Assembly (NCBI GenBank): GCA_031254995.1
Contig: JAIRTJ010000066.1
Location: 1 to 10,636 of the forward strand
DNA length: 10,636 bases
Origin: Eubacteriales Family XIII. Incertae Sedis bacterium
Lineage (GTDB): Bacteria > Bacillota > Clostridia > Peptostreptococcales > Anaerovoracaceae
Direction: 5' to 3'
Shown: piece after piece, positions 1 to 6,280 of the stretch
How positions within the stretch are numbered: position 1 is the stretch's first letter
Layout of the letters: each line of letters starts with the position of its first letter
The notes under the pieces: model-generated
What the model was told of the DNA's origin: nothing
Databases searched by the model: none
The model's input: only the letters and a program-made list of their open reading frames with translations
Made by a program: the position numbers and the translations under genes

Positions 1-2
1 TC

Positions 3-689
3 GTAGAGATCGGGCCGGGCTTCGGCGCGTTGACCGCGGAACTGAGCAGGCGAGCGGGCAAGGTCGTCGCCGTTGAGATCGACAGGCGCATGATCCCCGT
101 TTTGGAGGAAACTCTGTCAGGCGCGGCGAATGTCGAGATCGTAAACGAGGATTTTATGACGTTCGACTCGGAGCGCGCGCAAGGATCTTTCAAACTCGTC
201 GGAAATCTTCCCTATTACATCACTTCTCCCATCATAGCGAAGGCGTTGGAATGCCGAGTGAAACCCGAACGCATGGTATTTATGGTGCAAAAAGAGGTTG
301 CGGAAAGGCTCGTCGCCGCGCCCGGAAGCAAGGTCTGCGGCGCAATTTCGATCTTTGCGGGATACCACAGCCGCGTGACGCTCGCTATGAAGGTTTCGCG
401 AGAAGTGTTTCTCCCAAAGCCGAATGTGGACTCCGCGATCATCGTCATGGAGCCTCGGCCCTTCGCGAGGGGAAAGCCGAAAGACGAAACGCTTTTTTTC
501 GCGATCGTCCGCGCCGGATTCGGGCAACGGAGGAAGATGTTGCGCAACGCGCTGAGCGTCCTTTGTCCGGATCGCGAAAAAGCGGAAGCCGTCTTCGCGC
601 GCGCGGGCGTTGCGCCGACGGCGCGAGCCGAAAGCCTGGGCGTCGAAGAGTTCATAGCCTTGGCGGACGCGATGAGCGAGATTGAATAG
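3..689 (+). CDS. rsmA: 16S rRNA (adenine(1518)-N(6)/adenine(1519)-N(6))-dimethyltransferase RsmA (KsgA), 5' truncated by window edge
   Basis: RsmA uses S-adenosylmethionine to dimethylate two adjacent adenines in the 3' terminal hairpin of 16S rRNA during late 30S assembly in the cytosol. The reading frame is open from the left edge. It shows the SAM-binding glycine motif EIGPGFGAL (nt 6-32), the acidic loop VEID shortly after it, and the catalytic N6-adenine motif NLPYY (about nt 204-218), followed by ITSPII, as is typical of the KsgA/Dim1 family. The C-terminal part has the family's VFLPKPNVDSA segment and a GFGQRRKMLRNAL helix. About 228 residues are visible. The family is usually 260-290 residues, so some 40-60 N-terminal residues, including the true start, lie outside the window. 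The TTG at nt 30 falls after the SAM motif and is not the start. The stop lies 6 bp before the next gene, which suggests cotranscription. Confidence 0.96.
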   Translation, partial: VEIGPGFGALTAELSRRAGKVVAVEIDRRMIPVLEETLSGAANVEIVNEDFMTFDSERAQGSFKLVGNLPYYITSPIIAKALECRVKPERMVFMVQKEVAERLVAAPGSKVCGAISIFAGYHSRVTLAMKVSREVFLPKPNVDSAIIVMEPRPFARGKPKDETLFFAIVRAGFGQRRKMLRNALSVLCPDREKAEAVFARAGVAPTARAESLGVEEFIALADAMSEIE

Positions 690-695
690 AACGGA

Positions 696-2753
696 ATGAT
701 CAAAATGAAAATCGCCGAAGAGCGTGATGAGAAAAAACGAAAGAAAAAACCGCGCGAACCGAAAAAACACGGACGCTTGTATCTTCGCGCGCGCGCCGTC
801 TTGACCAATCGGTTTTTCGGGAATACCGTATTCAGATTGGCGCTCCTGTCCGCAGCGTTGATGTTGGTGATCGAGGGCTTCGGTTACAAATCCCCGTTCG
901 GAGGCATCGAATTCTTTCTGAAAAACCCCATCGCGTTCGCGTTCAACGCGATGATCGTATTCGCGTGCCTGTCCGTTTCTCAGTTGTTTCGTCGCCGCGT
1001 GTTTTTCTGTACGCTGATCTCCGCTTTATGGCTCGCGCTCGGCATTACGAACGGTATCGTCCTTATGTTTCGCATGACCCCCTTTACGACGGCGGATTTG
1101 AAGATCGTGGATATGGGCTTTGACATTCTGCCGAATTATCTCTCGCCCGCGCAGATCGTTCTCGTCATCGCAGCGCTGATACTGTTGGTCGCGTTCTTCA
1201 TTGTTCTCTTCATCTTCGCGCCCAAGAGAAAACAGCGCGTCGATTACAAAAAAGCGATCTTCGGCGTGGCCGCCTCGTTCCTGGTTCTGAGCGCGTCTTG
1301 GTTCGGTTGCACGCGCACAAAGATCGTGGACACCTATTTCGAAAACCTTTGGGACGCCTATGTCGACTACGGAGCGCCGTATTGCTTTATCAGCACATGG
1401 CTGAACAAGGGCATTGGAAAGCCTTTCGGCTATTCGGAGTCAGCGGTGCGAAAGGTCTTCTCGAAAGACGACGCGGCTTCCATGACTTCCGAACAGCCGG
1501 AGGGCACGCGCGATTTTCCGAACATCGTCTTCCTTCAATTGGAATCCTTCATCGACCCGGACGAGGTGAAGGGCCCGAAATTCTCGAGCGAAACGGTTCC
1601 GTTCTTCAAGGAATTGAAAGCGAATTTTTCTTCGGGATATCTGACTGTACCCGTCGTCGGCGGAGGGACGGCAAACACGGAATTCGAGGCGATGTCCGGC
1701 ATGAGTTTGAAATTCTTCGGGCCGGGGGAATATCCGTACAAATCGATTCTGAAGGACGAGACCTGCGAGACGATGGCCTACAATGTGAAGAATCTCGGGT
1801 TTTCCGCGCACGCCATACACAATCATAGGGGAGCTTTCTATGACAGGAACAAGGTATTCGCGCATCTCGGATTCGATGACTTCACTTCCCTCGAATACAT
1901 GAGTTACGTGTATAAAACGCCGAAAAATTACGCGACGGACGACGTGCTGATCGGTGAGATACTCGGTGCGCTCGAGTCGACGAAAAACAAAGATTACATC
2001 TACGCCATATCCGTGCAGGGACACGGCGATTATCCCACGTCGAAAGTGATCAAAGATCCCTTGATCACGGTGAGCGGGGACGTGACGGAGGAGATGAAGT
2101 ACGCTTACGAGTACTACGTCCAACAGGTCATGGAGATGGACAACGTGTTGCGGCGACTCACTGAGGAATTGTCGCGATACGAGGAGGACGTCGTTCTCGT
2201 TCTCTACGGCGATCATCTGCCGGCTCTGGGCATGACGAACGAGGACATGAAATCAGGTTCGACGTTCAAGACCCAATACGTGATCTGGTCCAATTTCGAG
2301 ATGGAGCGCGAGGTGAAAAACCTGGCCGCGTATCAGTTGGCCGCCGAGGTTCAGAGCCGCATCGGCATGCGGGAGGGGACGCTGACCGTATTTCATCAAG
2401 ACAACCGGGGCGCGAAGGATTTCGCGGACAAGCTGCATCTGTTGCAATACGATATGCTGTACGGGAAAAAATACGTGTATGACGGACAAAATCCGTTCGA
2501 GACCACGAATATGAAGATGGGATACAAGCCGATTCGCATCAAAGAGGTCGTGGACGTGGCGGGGCAGTACTATATCAGCGGCGAGGGCTTTACGCCGTAC
2601 AGCAAGGTGTCATTGAACGGGAAGATATTGGATACCGTGTTCATGGGACCGACGGTGTTGAAGCTGAACGAAAAGGCGGATCCGTCGGAGATCGGCCTCA
2701 TGAAAGTGAGTCAGGTCGAAAAGTACAACGCGGTGCTTTCCACCACGGAATAA
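696..2753 (+). CDS. LTA synthase family protein (sulfatase-fold phosphoglycerol transferase) with C-terminal extension
   Basis: This is a membrane enzyme of the LtaS family, which moves glycerol-phosphate units from phosphatidylglycerol onto a growing teichoic-acid-like polymer outside the cell. After a very basic N-terminus (residues 1-40) come about five hydrophobic segments (near 46-62, 78-97, 103-125, 151-175, 187-204), then an extracellular sulfatase-fold domain. Visible active-site motifs are LQLESF (E283, metal), GGGTANTEFE (T325, the expected catalytic threonine), IHNH...FYDR (H375, R384), QGHGDY (H443) and YGDHLP (D506, H507). All match positions known in LtaS. The 685 residues exceed LtaS's usual length of about 650: residues 612-685 form an added tail (see findings). 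The start is ambiguous. ATG 696 directly abuts GGA, whereas ATG 705 lies 9 nt after that GGA and may be the real start (682 residues). The polymer made is unknown, so no symbol is given. Confidence 0.92.
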   Translation: MIKMKIAEERDEKKRKKKPREPKKHGRLYLRARAVLTNRFFGNTVFRLALLSAALMLVIEGFGYKSPFGGIEFFLKNPIAFAFNAMIVFACLSVSQLFRRRVFFCTLISALWLALGITNGIVLMFRMTPFTTADLKIVDMGFDILPNYLSPAQIVLVIAALILLVAFFIVLFIFAPKRKQRVDYKKAIFGVAASFLVLSASWFGCTRTKIVDTYFENLWDAYVDYGAPYCFISTWLNKGIGKPFGYSESAVRKVFSKDDAASMTSEQPEGTRDFPNIVFLQLESFIDPDEVKGPKFSSETVPFFKELKANFSSGYLTVPVVGGGTANTEFEAMSGMSLKFFGPGEYPYKSILKDETCETMAYNVKNLGFSAHAIHNHRGAFYDRNKVFAHLGFDDFTSLEYMSYVYKTPKNYATDDVLIGEILGALESTKNKDYIYAISVQGHGDYPTSKVIKDPLITVSGDVTEEMKYAYEYYVQQVMEMDNVLRRLTEELSRYEEDVVLVLYGDHLPALGMTNEDMKSGSTFKTQYVIWSNFEMEREVKNLAAYQLAAEVQSRIGMREGTLTVFHQDNRGAKDFADKLHLLQYDMLYGKKYVYDGQNPFETTNMKMGYKPIRIKEVVDVAGQYYISGEGFTPYSKVSLNGKILDTVFMGPTVLKLNEKADPSEIGLMKVSQVEKYNAVLSTTE

Positions 2754-2765
2754 TTTCAGGGATCC

Positions 2766-3962
2766 CTACGTATCCTCGCCGGCGGTGAAATCCGTGTCGA
2801 AGGTCACGACGGCTTCCAATTTTTCATTCGACTTCTTCAATTCCTCGCGGAGCGTTTCTCTGATCTCCTCCGCGCGCGCGCTTCCCGCATGGGAAAGCAC
2901 GACGTCGAATATCACGTTTGTCTGCAATTCGCCGCGCACGACGCGAAGGTCGTGCAAACCCACGGCGCCGTCCACCGAGAGAAGGACGCGCGTCATCTTT
3001 TCCCGCAGTTCGAAAACGAGGGGATCCTGCGTGTCGATGGGATCCATGTGCCCTACCAATTCGACGTTCAGCAATTCCATCGCCTCTCGCTCGATGATAT
3101 CGACGGTCTCGTGGCTCTTGAGGATGTCTTTCGTCGCGTCCACCTCGATGTGAACGGACGCGAATATTCGTCCGGGTCCGTAATCATGCACTACGAGGTC
3201 ATGAACGCCCATCACGCCGTCCTTGTCTAGGGCCAATGTCTTGATCTTTTTTACGAGATCGGGATCGGGAGCCTGACCCAACAGCGGTTGCACGGTCTCC
3301 TTGACCAATTTGACGCCGGAACAGATGATGAACGCAGCGACGGCCAAACCCATGTAACCGTCGATGTTCACGCCGGTCAACTTGTCGATGATCAAGGCCG
3401 TGAGGACGGAGAACGTGGCGAAAACGTCGTTTCGGCTGTCCGAACCCGCGGCCTTCAACGCGGTGGATTTTATGCGCTTGCCCAAGCTGAAATAGAAAAC
3501 GGCTTGCCATATCTTGACTCCGCCCGCAAAGGCCAACAATGAAGCGGTGAGCAGGTTGAACTCCACCGCTTCCGGATGAATGACTTTGTCGTACGACGAG
3601 GAAATCAACTTGAAGCCCACGAGAATAATCAGCGCGGCGACGACGATGCCCGTCAGATATTCGATGCGCGCGTGGCCGTAAGGGTGATCCTTGTCTCCTT
3701 TTTTCGCGGCCATTTTGAAGCCGACGAACGTGATCACGGAAGCTGCGGCGTCGGAAAGATTGTTTGCGGCGTCGGCCAAGATCGCGATGCTGCCGGAGAG
3801 CAATCCGAGCAGTCCCTTGAGCGCGCACAGGAACATGTTTGTGACAATGCCCGTCGCGCCGGCGAATTTTCCGTATGCTTCTCGCACCTTGGGAGAATCG
3901 ATGTTTTCGGAATCCTTTATGAACCGTCCAATCAAAAAATTGACCATAATGCTGTTTTCCAA
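2766..3962 (-). CDS. Cation diffusion facilitator (CDF) family transporter, probable Mn2+ type
   Basis: CDF proteins are dimeric membrane antiporters that export divalent metals (Zn, Mn, Fe, Co) in exchange for protons. This 398-residue protein has about six TM segments within residues 33-225. TM2 carries LADAANNLSDA (N67, D71) and TM5 carries GSDSRNDV (D175, D179). An N/D plus D/D site is, as I recall, typical of bacterial Mn exporters such as streptococcal MntE, whereas Zn types usually have a histidine; this makes Mn2+ the best guess. The loop DHPYGHARIEY is a family hallmark. The cytosolic tail appears to contain two related domains (about 250-309 and 333-392), which explains the length compared with about 300 residues for simple CDFs. 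The gene lies 46 bp downstream of the nucleotidyltransferase on the same strand and is probably cotranscribed with it. The listed start is TTG; an ATG at codon 6 (3947) is an equally plausible start. Confidence 0.93.
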   Translation of the reverse strand: MENSIMVNFLIGRFIKDSENIDSPKVREAYGKFAGATGIVTNMFLCALKGLLGLLSGSIAILADAANNLSDAAASVITFVGFKMAAKKGDKDHPYGHARIEYLTGIVVAALIILVGFKLISSSYDKVIHPEAVEFNLLTASLLAFAGGVKIWQAVFYFSLGKRIKSTALKAAGSDSRNDVFATFSVLTALIIDKLTGVNIDGYMGLAVAAFIICSGVKLVKETVQPLLGQAPDPDLVKKIKTLALDKDGVMGVHDLVVHDYGPGRIFASVHIEVDATKDILKSHETVDIIEREAMELLNVELVGHMDPIDTQDPLVFELREKMTRVLLSVDGAVGLHDLRVVRGELQTNVIFDVVLSHAGSARAEEIRETLREELKKSNEKLEAVVTFDTDFTAGEDT

Positions 3963-3973
3963 ATCCGTTTACA

Positions 3974-4005
3974 CTCTCCGCAATCCCGCGGAATCGGAGC
4001 GAGAG
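3974..4005 (-). repeat. Imperfect inverted repeat between nucleotidyltransferase and CDF genes
   Basis: CTCCG (3976-3980) pairs with CGGAG (3995-3999), with an inner near-palindrome ATCCCGCGGAAT (3983-3994). On the minus-strand RNA this gives a stem of about 9 pairs with a small bulge. There is no U run after it, so it is not a classic terminator. Its 3' arm contains GGAGAG, a possible Shine-Dalgarno for the TTG start of the CDF gene. Confidence 0.4.
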
Positions 4006-4008
4006 ACC

Positions 4009-4926
4009 TTACCGCCAGAGCTTTTCGGGATAGATGCCGCGATCCTTGAGGGATTGCAACGCCGCGACGACGGGAGCTTTGTCTTCCTTGTACGTGACTC
4101 CGTACCATCTGTCGTCCGTGTTCAAGACCTTGACCGTCGCTTTCCCGTTCTTGATGAGGCTGTCCGCTTCCTTGGGCAGGAGATACTCCGATTTCAGTGG
4201 GTTTTCGACCAAGGCGCTTTTCAAAAACTCGGGAAATCCGCGCGTCAGTTCGTCCATGAAACTCTTTGTGAATCCCCAAAAATTCATCGATACGACGGAG
4301 TCCTCAGGCACGGAAACCCACGTCTCGTCATCCTCCGTGTACGCGATCTCCCCGTTGCGACGCATGATCTTCAGGCGTTCGTCGACCTTCGTCAAATAAC
4401 CGTTTTCGTCCGCCTCGCACACGCCGCGCGCCACGCTGCCGTGCTCCGTAAGCGTGTTGCGCAGGAAATATCCGACCATCGCGTAGCGTCCCTTGTCGTC
4501 GTCTTCCGCGCTGAGCAGATAGTCGTATATCAAACGAAAGCCGTGCGCGCCGTAAAAATCATCGGCGTTTATGACAGCAAAGGGACCGTCGACAGCGTCT
4601 TTCGCGCTCAGCACGGCTTGACAGGTTCCCCACGGTTTGACTCGGCCCGGCGGCACGGAAAATCCCTCCGGCAAATCGGTCAATTTCTGAAAGGCGTATT
4701 CGATCTCGATATGTTTGCCCGCGCCGCCTTCGACGAGAGCTCGCACATCTTTTTCCATCTCGGGTTTTATGACGAAAACGGTTTTTTCAAACCCCGCCGC
4801 CACCGCGTCGTACAGGGAAAAGTCAATGATGATCTCGCCTTGGTCGCTGATGGGATCGATCTGCTTCAGGCCTCCGTAGCGGCTTCCCATACCCGCCGCC
4901 ATTACGATCAATACAGGTTTTTTCAT
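4009..4926 (-). CDS. NTP_transferase-type nucleotidyltransferase (sugar-phosphate nucleotidylyltransferase-like)
   Basis: This is a 305-residue cytosolic protein of the nucleotidyltransferase superfamily that includes mannose-1-phosphate guanylyltransferase and glucose-1-phosphate thymidylyltransferase. These enzymes join an NTP to a sugar-1-phosphate and release pyrophosphate. The N-terminal nucleotide loop reads AAGMGSRYGGLK (residues 10-21, with the conserved G, R and K). KPWGTCQAVLSAKD (97-110) fits the base-recognition GT-x-x-A element, and NADD (120-123) supplies a metal-binding aspartate. No C-terminal left-handed beta-helix repeats are visible, so it is not a GlmU/GlgC-type fusion. 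The ATG start is supported by AAAGGA 8 nt upstream. The gene leads a two-gene minus-strand unit with the CDF transporter, and no pathway neighbours reveal its sugar. The family call is secure, but the substrate is unknown. Confidence 0.88.
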   Translation of the reverse strand: MKKPVLIVMAAGMGSRYGGLKQIDPISDQGEIIIDFSLYDAVAAGFEKTVFVIKPEMEKDVRALVEGGAGKHIEIEYAFQKLTDLPEGFSVPPGRVKPWGTCQAVLSAKDAVDGPFAVINADDFYGAHGFRLIYDYLLSAEDDDKGRYAMVGYFLRNTLTEHGSVARGVCEADENGYLTKVDERLKIMRRNGEIAYTEDDETWVSVPEDSVVSMNFWGFTKSFMDELTRGFPEFLKSALVENPLKSEYLLPKEADSLIKNGKATVKVLNTDDRWYGVTYKEDKAPVVAALQSLKDRGIYPEKLWR

Positions 4927-4934
4927 ATTGCGAG

Positions 4935-4940
4935 TCCTTT
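4935..4940 (-). promoter_or_regulatory. Ribosome binding site of the nucleotidyltransferase gene
   Basis: On the minus strand the sequence AAAGGA lies 8 nt before the ATG whose first base is at 4926. It is a good Shine-Dalgarno match and fixes that start. Confidence 0.75.
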
Positions 4941-5004
4941 CTTCCGCGCGACGAAAATGCCGCCGCTTGGAATATTCGCTTAGGAAAAAATTCGTTAGGT
5001 TCTA

Positions 5005-5033
5005 AGTTTACCACACTCATTCCGTTCCGTCGA
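5005..5033 (-). promoter_or_regulatory. Candidate promoter for the nucleotidyltransferase-CDF unit
   Basis: Read on the minus strand, TCGACG (5033-5028, 4 of 6 to TTGACA) and TAAACT (5010-5005, 4 of 6 to TATAAT) are separated by 17 bp. A TG one base before the -10 makes it an extended -10 element. Transcription would begin near 4998 and give a leader of about 70 nt. It is the best candidate upstream of this unit and diverges from the dpp promoter, but the match is only moderate. Confidence 0.35.
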
Positions 5034-5069
5034 TAAAAAATTCCGCATACCAATCAAAAAATTTTCACG

Positions 5070-5098
5070 TTGACAAACGCGGAGCAACGCAATATAAT
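5070..5098 (+). promoter_or_regulatory. Consensus sigma-A promoter of the dpp operon
   Basis: A perfect -35 hexamer TTGACA (5070-5075) and a perfect -10 hexamer TATAAT (5093-5098) are separated by exactly 17 bp. An A/T tract, AAAAAATTTT (5056-5065), sits immediately upstream, where a proximal UP element would lie. The predicted transcription start is near 5105, inside the palindrome CTTTTTAAAAAG (5100-5111). Nothing else lies between it and the permease gene, so it should drive the whole importer operon. With so strong a core promoter, any regulation probably acts by repression or in the leader; this is inference. Confidence 0.88.
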
Positions 5099-5104
5099 AC
5101 TTTT

Positions 5105-5301
5105 TAAAAAGAAGCGAACGACATCATTTTATGTAAATATGTAGTGTTTGTTGCGAATTTGCGAGATTGCGGATAGTATAGCGAAATTGCGCCGAACGAG
5201 CGCGCGCTCTAGGCTCAAGATATACCACAGTACGAACAGATTCCGCGCCGACGGAAAGATTCTCGGTCGGAACCCGGACGTTGAAAAGAAAGGGACTGTG
5301 C
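5105..5301 (+). other. Long 5' leader of the dpp operon with repeats and palindromes
   Basis: About 200 nt separate the predicted transcription start from the dppB start codon, with no convincing gene. The stretch holds TTGCG-type units at 5151, 5159 and 5167 (8-nt step) and again at 5187, two ATG-stop pairs (ATGTAA at 5131, ATGTAG at 5139), a 12-bp perfect palindrome GAGCGCGCGCTC (5198-5209), and a possible 5-bp stem CCGAC/GTCGG (5248-5252 with 5266-5270). I do not recognise a known riboswitch, T-box or intrinsic terminator (no stem followed by a U run). With the divergent region 4927-5104, this accounts for the largest gene-free interval in the window. Confidence 0.6.
5289..5294 (+). promoter_or_regulatory. 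Ribosome binding site deciding the dppB start
   Basis: AAAGGG lies 7 nt before ATG 5302. An in-frame TTG at 5281 would add seven residues but lies upstream of this site and has no Shine-Dalgarno of its own, so ATG 5302 is preferred. Confidence 0.75.
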
Positions 5302-6279
5302 ATGGGTATATTCATAAGCAGAAGAATTTTGACCGCGATACTCTGTATTTTTGCAGCGCTTTGTTTGAATTTCATCATAATTCACGCGGCTCCGGGCGAT
5401 CCCGTTCGCATTTTGGTCGGACAGGACAATCCTTCGCCCGAGGTGATCGAAGCTCTCACGATCAAATACGGTTTGGATCAACCGCAGTACGTGCAGTTTT
5501 TTCGTTATGTGGGAAATCTTTTGCGCGGCGATATGGGTACGTCGATCTATACGGGCGAACCCGTTTCGCTGATGATCCTTCGAAGAATGGGACCCACCGC
5601 GTTGCTGGCTCTGACGGCTGCGGTTCTGGCCATGGTCATAGGCACGGCGTTTGGGATTTTCAGCGGGCGGAGGGTCGGCTCCAAGGTCGATTCGGCCATC
5701 GGCAGCATCAGCTATCTGTTTGACGCGATGCCGGGATTTTGGCTCGGCCTGATGCTCATTTTGATCTTCGCTTCTTCGCTCCATATTTTGCCTACGGCGG
5801 GGATGGTCGATGTGCGCGCAGATCACGAGGGTTTTCTTCGCGCGTTGGACATATTGAGGCATATGGCCTTGCCTGTGACGACGCTCACCTTGACTCTTAT
5901 TCCCTATTACATGCGCATATCGCGCGCTGCTGTAGTTCAGGCTCTCGGGGAAGATTTCATTACGACCTTGCGCGCGGCGGGAATGCCCGAGTCCAAGATC
6001 TATCGCACCTACGTGTTTCGCAACGCGATTCTCCCGACCATTACGGTGTTTGGAATTCAAATGGCGTATTTGGTGACCGGCTCCGCGATCGTGGAGATCG
6101 TATTTTCTTGGCCGGGCATGGGCAGTTTCGTGATGACGGCTATTTCGAGGCGGGATTATCCGCTTCTTATGGGCATATATTTCATTTTGAGCATATCGGT
6201 GGCCGTGATGATGATCGCGGTGGATCTTCTCTATTCCGCGATGGATCCGCGCATCAGGCATACGGGCGTGAAGGAGTGA
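5302..6279 (+). CDS. dppB: Peptide/nickel-type ABC transporter permease, DppB/OppB family
   Basis: This is the first of the two membrane subunits of a peptide-class ABC importer. The 325-residue protein begins with a TM helix (about 7-29) followed by HAAPGDP (28-34), the usual DppB N-terminal signature. An extracytoplasmic loop (about 35-95) and five further TM helices follow. The cytoplasmic EAA coupling loop, which docks on the ATPase, is seen at about 214-246 (GEDFITTLRAAG...VFRNAILP). The C-terminus ends in the typical MDPRIR. Length and layout are normal for the family. It is the first gene after the consensus promoter, and dppC begins 1 bp after its stop. The substrate is probably di- or oligopeptides, but nickel or other ligands are carried by relatives, so the dpp symbol denotes family rather than proven substrate. 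Confidence 0.93.
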   Translation: MGIFISRRILTAILCIFAALCLNFIIIHAAPGDPVRILVGQDNPSPEVIEALTIKYGLDQPQYVQFFRYVGNLLRGDMGTSIYTGEPVSLMILRRMGPTALLALTAAVLAMVIGTAFGIFSGRRVGSKVDSAIGSISYLFDAMPGFWLGLMLILIFASSLHILPTAGMVDVRADHEGFLRALDILRHMALPVTTLTLTLIPYYMRISRAAVVQALGEDFITTLRAAGMPESKIYRTYVFRNAILPTITVFGIQMAYLVTGSAIVEIVFSWPGMGSFVMTAISRRDYPLLMGIYFILSISVAVMMIAVDLLYSAMDPRIRHTGVKE

Positions 6280-6280
6280 T

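Noticed and set aside
3691..4983. A 430-codon plus-strand open frame across the CDF and nucleotidyltransferase genes
   Set aside because: It crosses two well-supported minus-strand genes, has no motif of its own and has the composition of antisense translation.
5060..5074. A possible CodY box next to the dpp -35 element
   Set aside because: Only the left half, AATTTTCA, matches the AATTTTCWGAAAATT consensus. The right half does not match, so a CodY site is not supported despite CodY's known control of peptide importers.
5105..5301. A riboswitch or T-box in the dpp leader
   Set aside because: I looked for known conserved cores, including the T-box AGGGTGGNACCGCG element, and for a terminator stem with a U run. 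None was seen.
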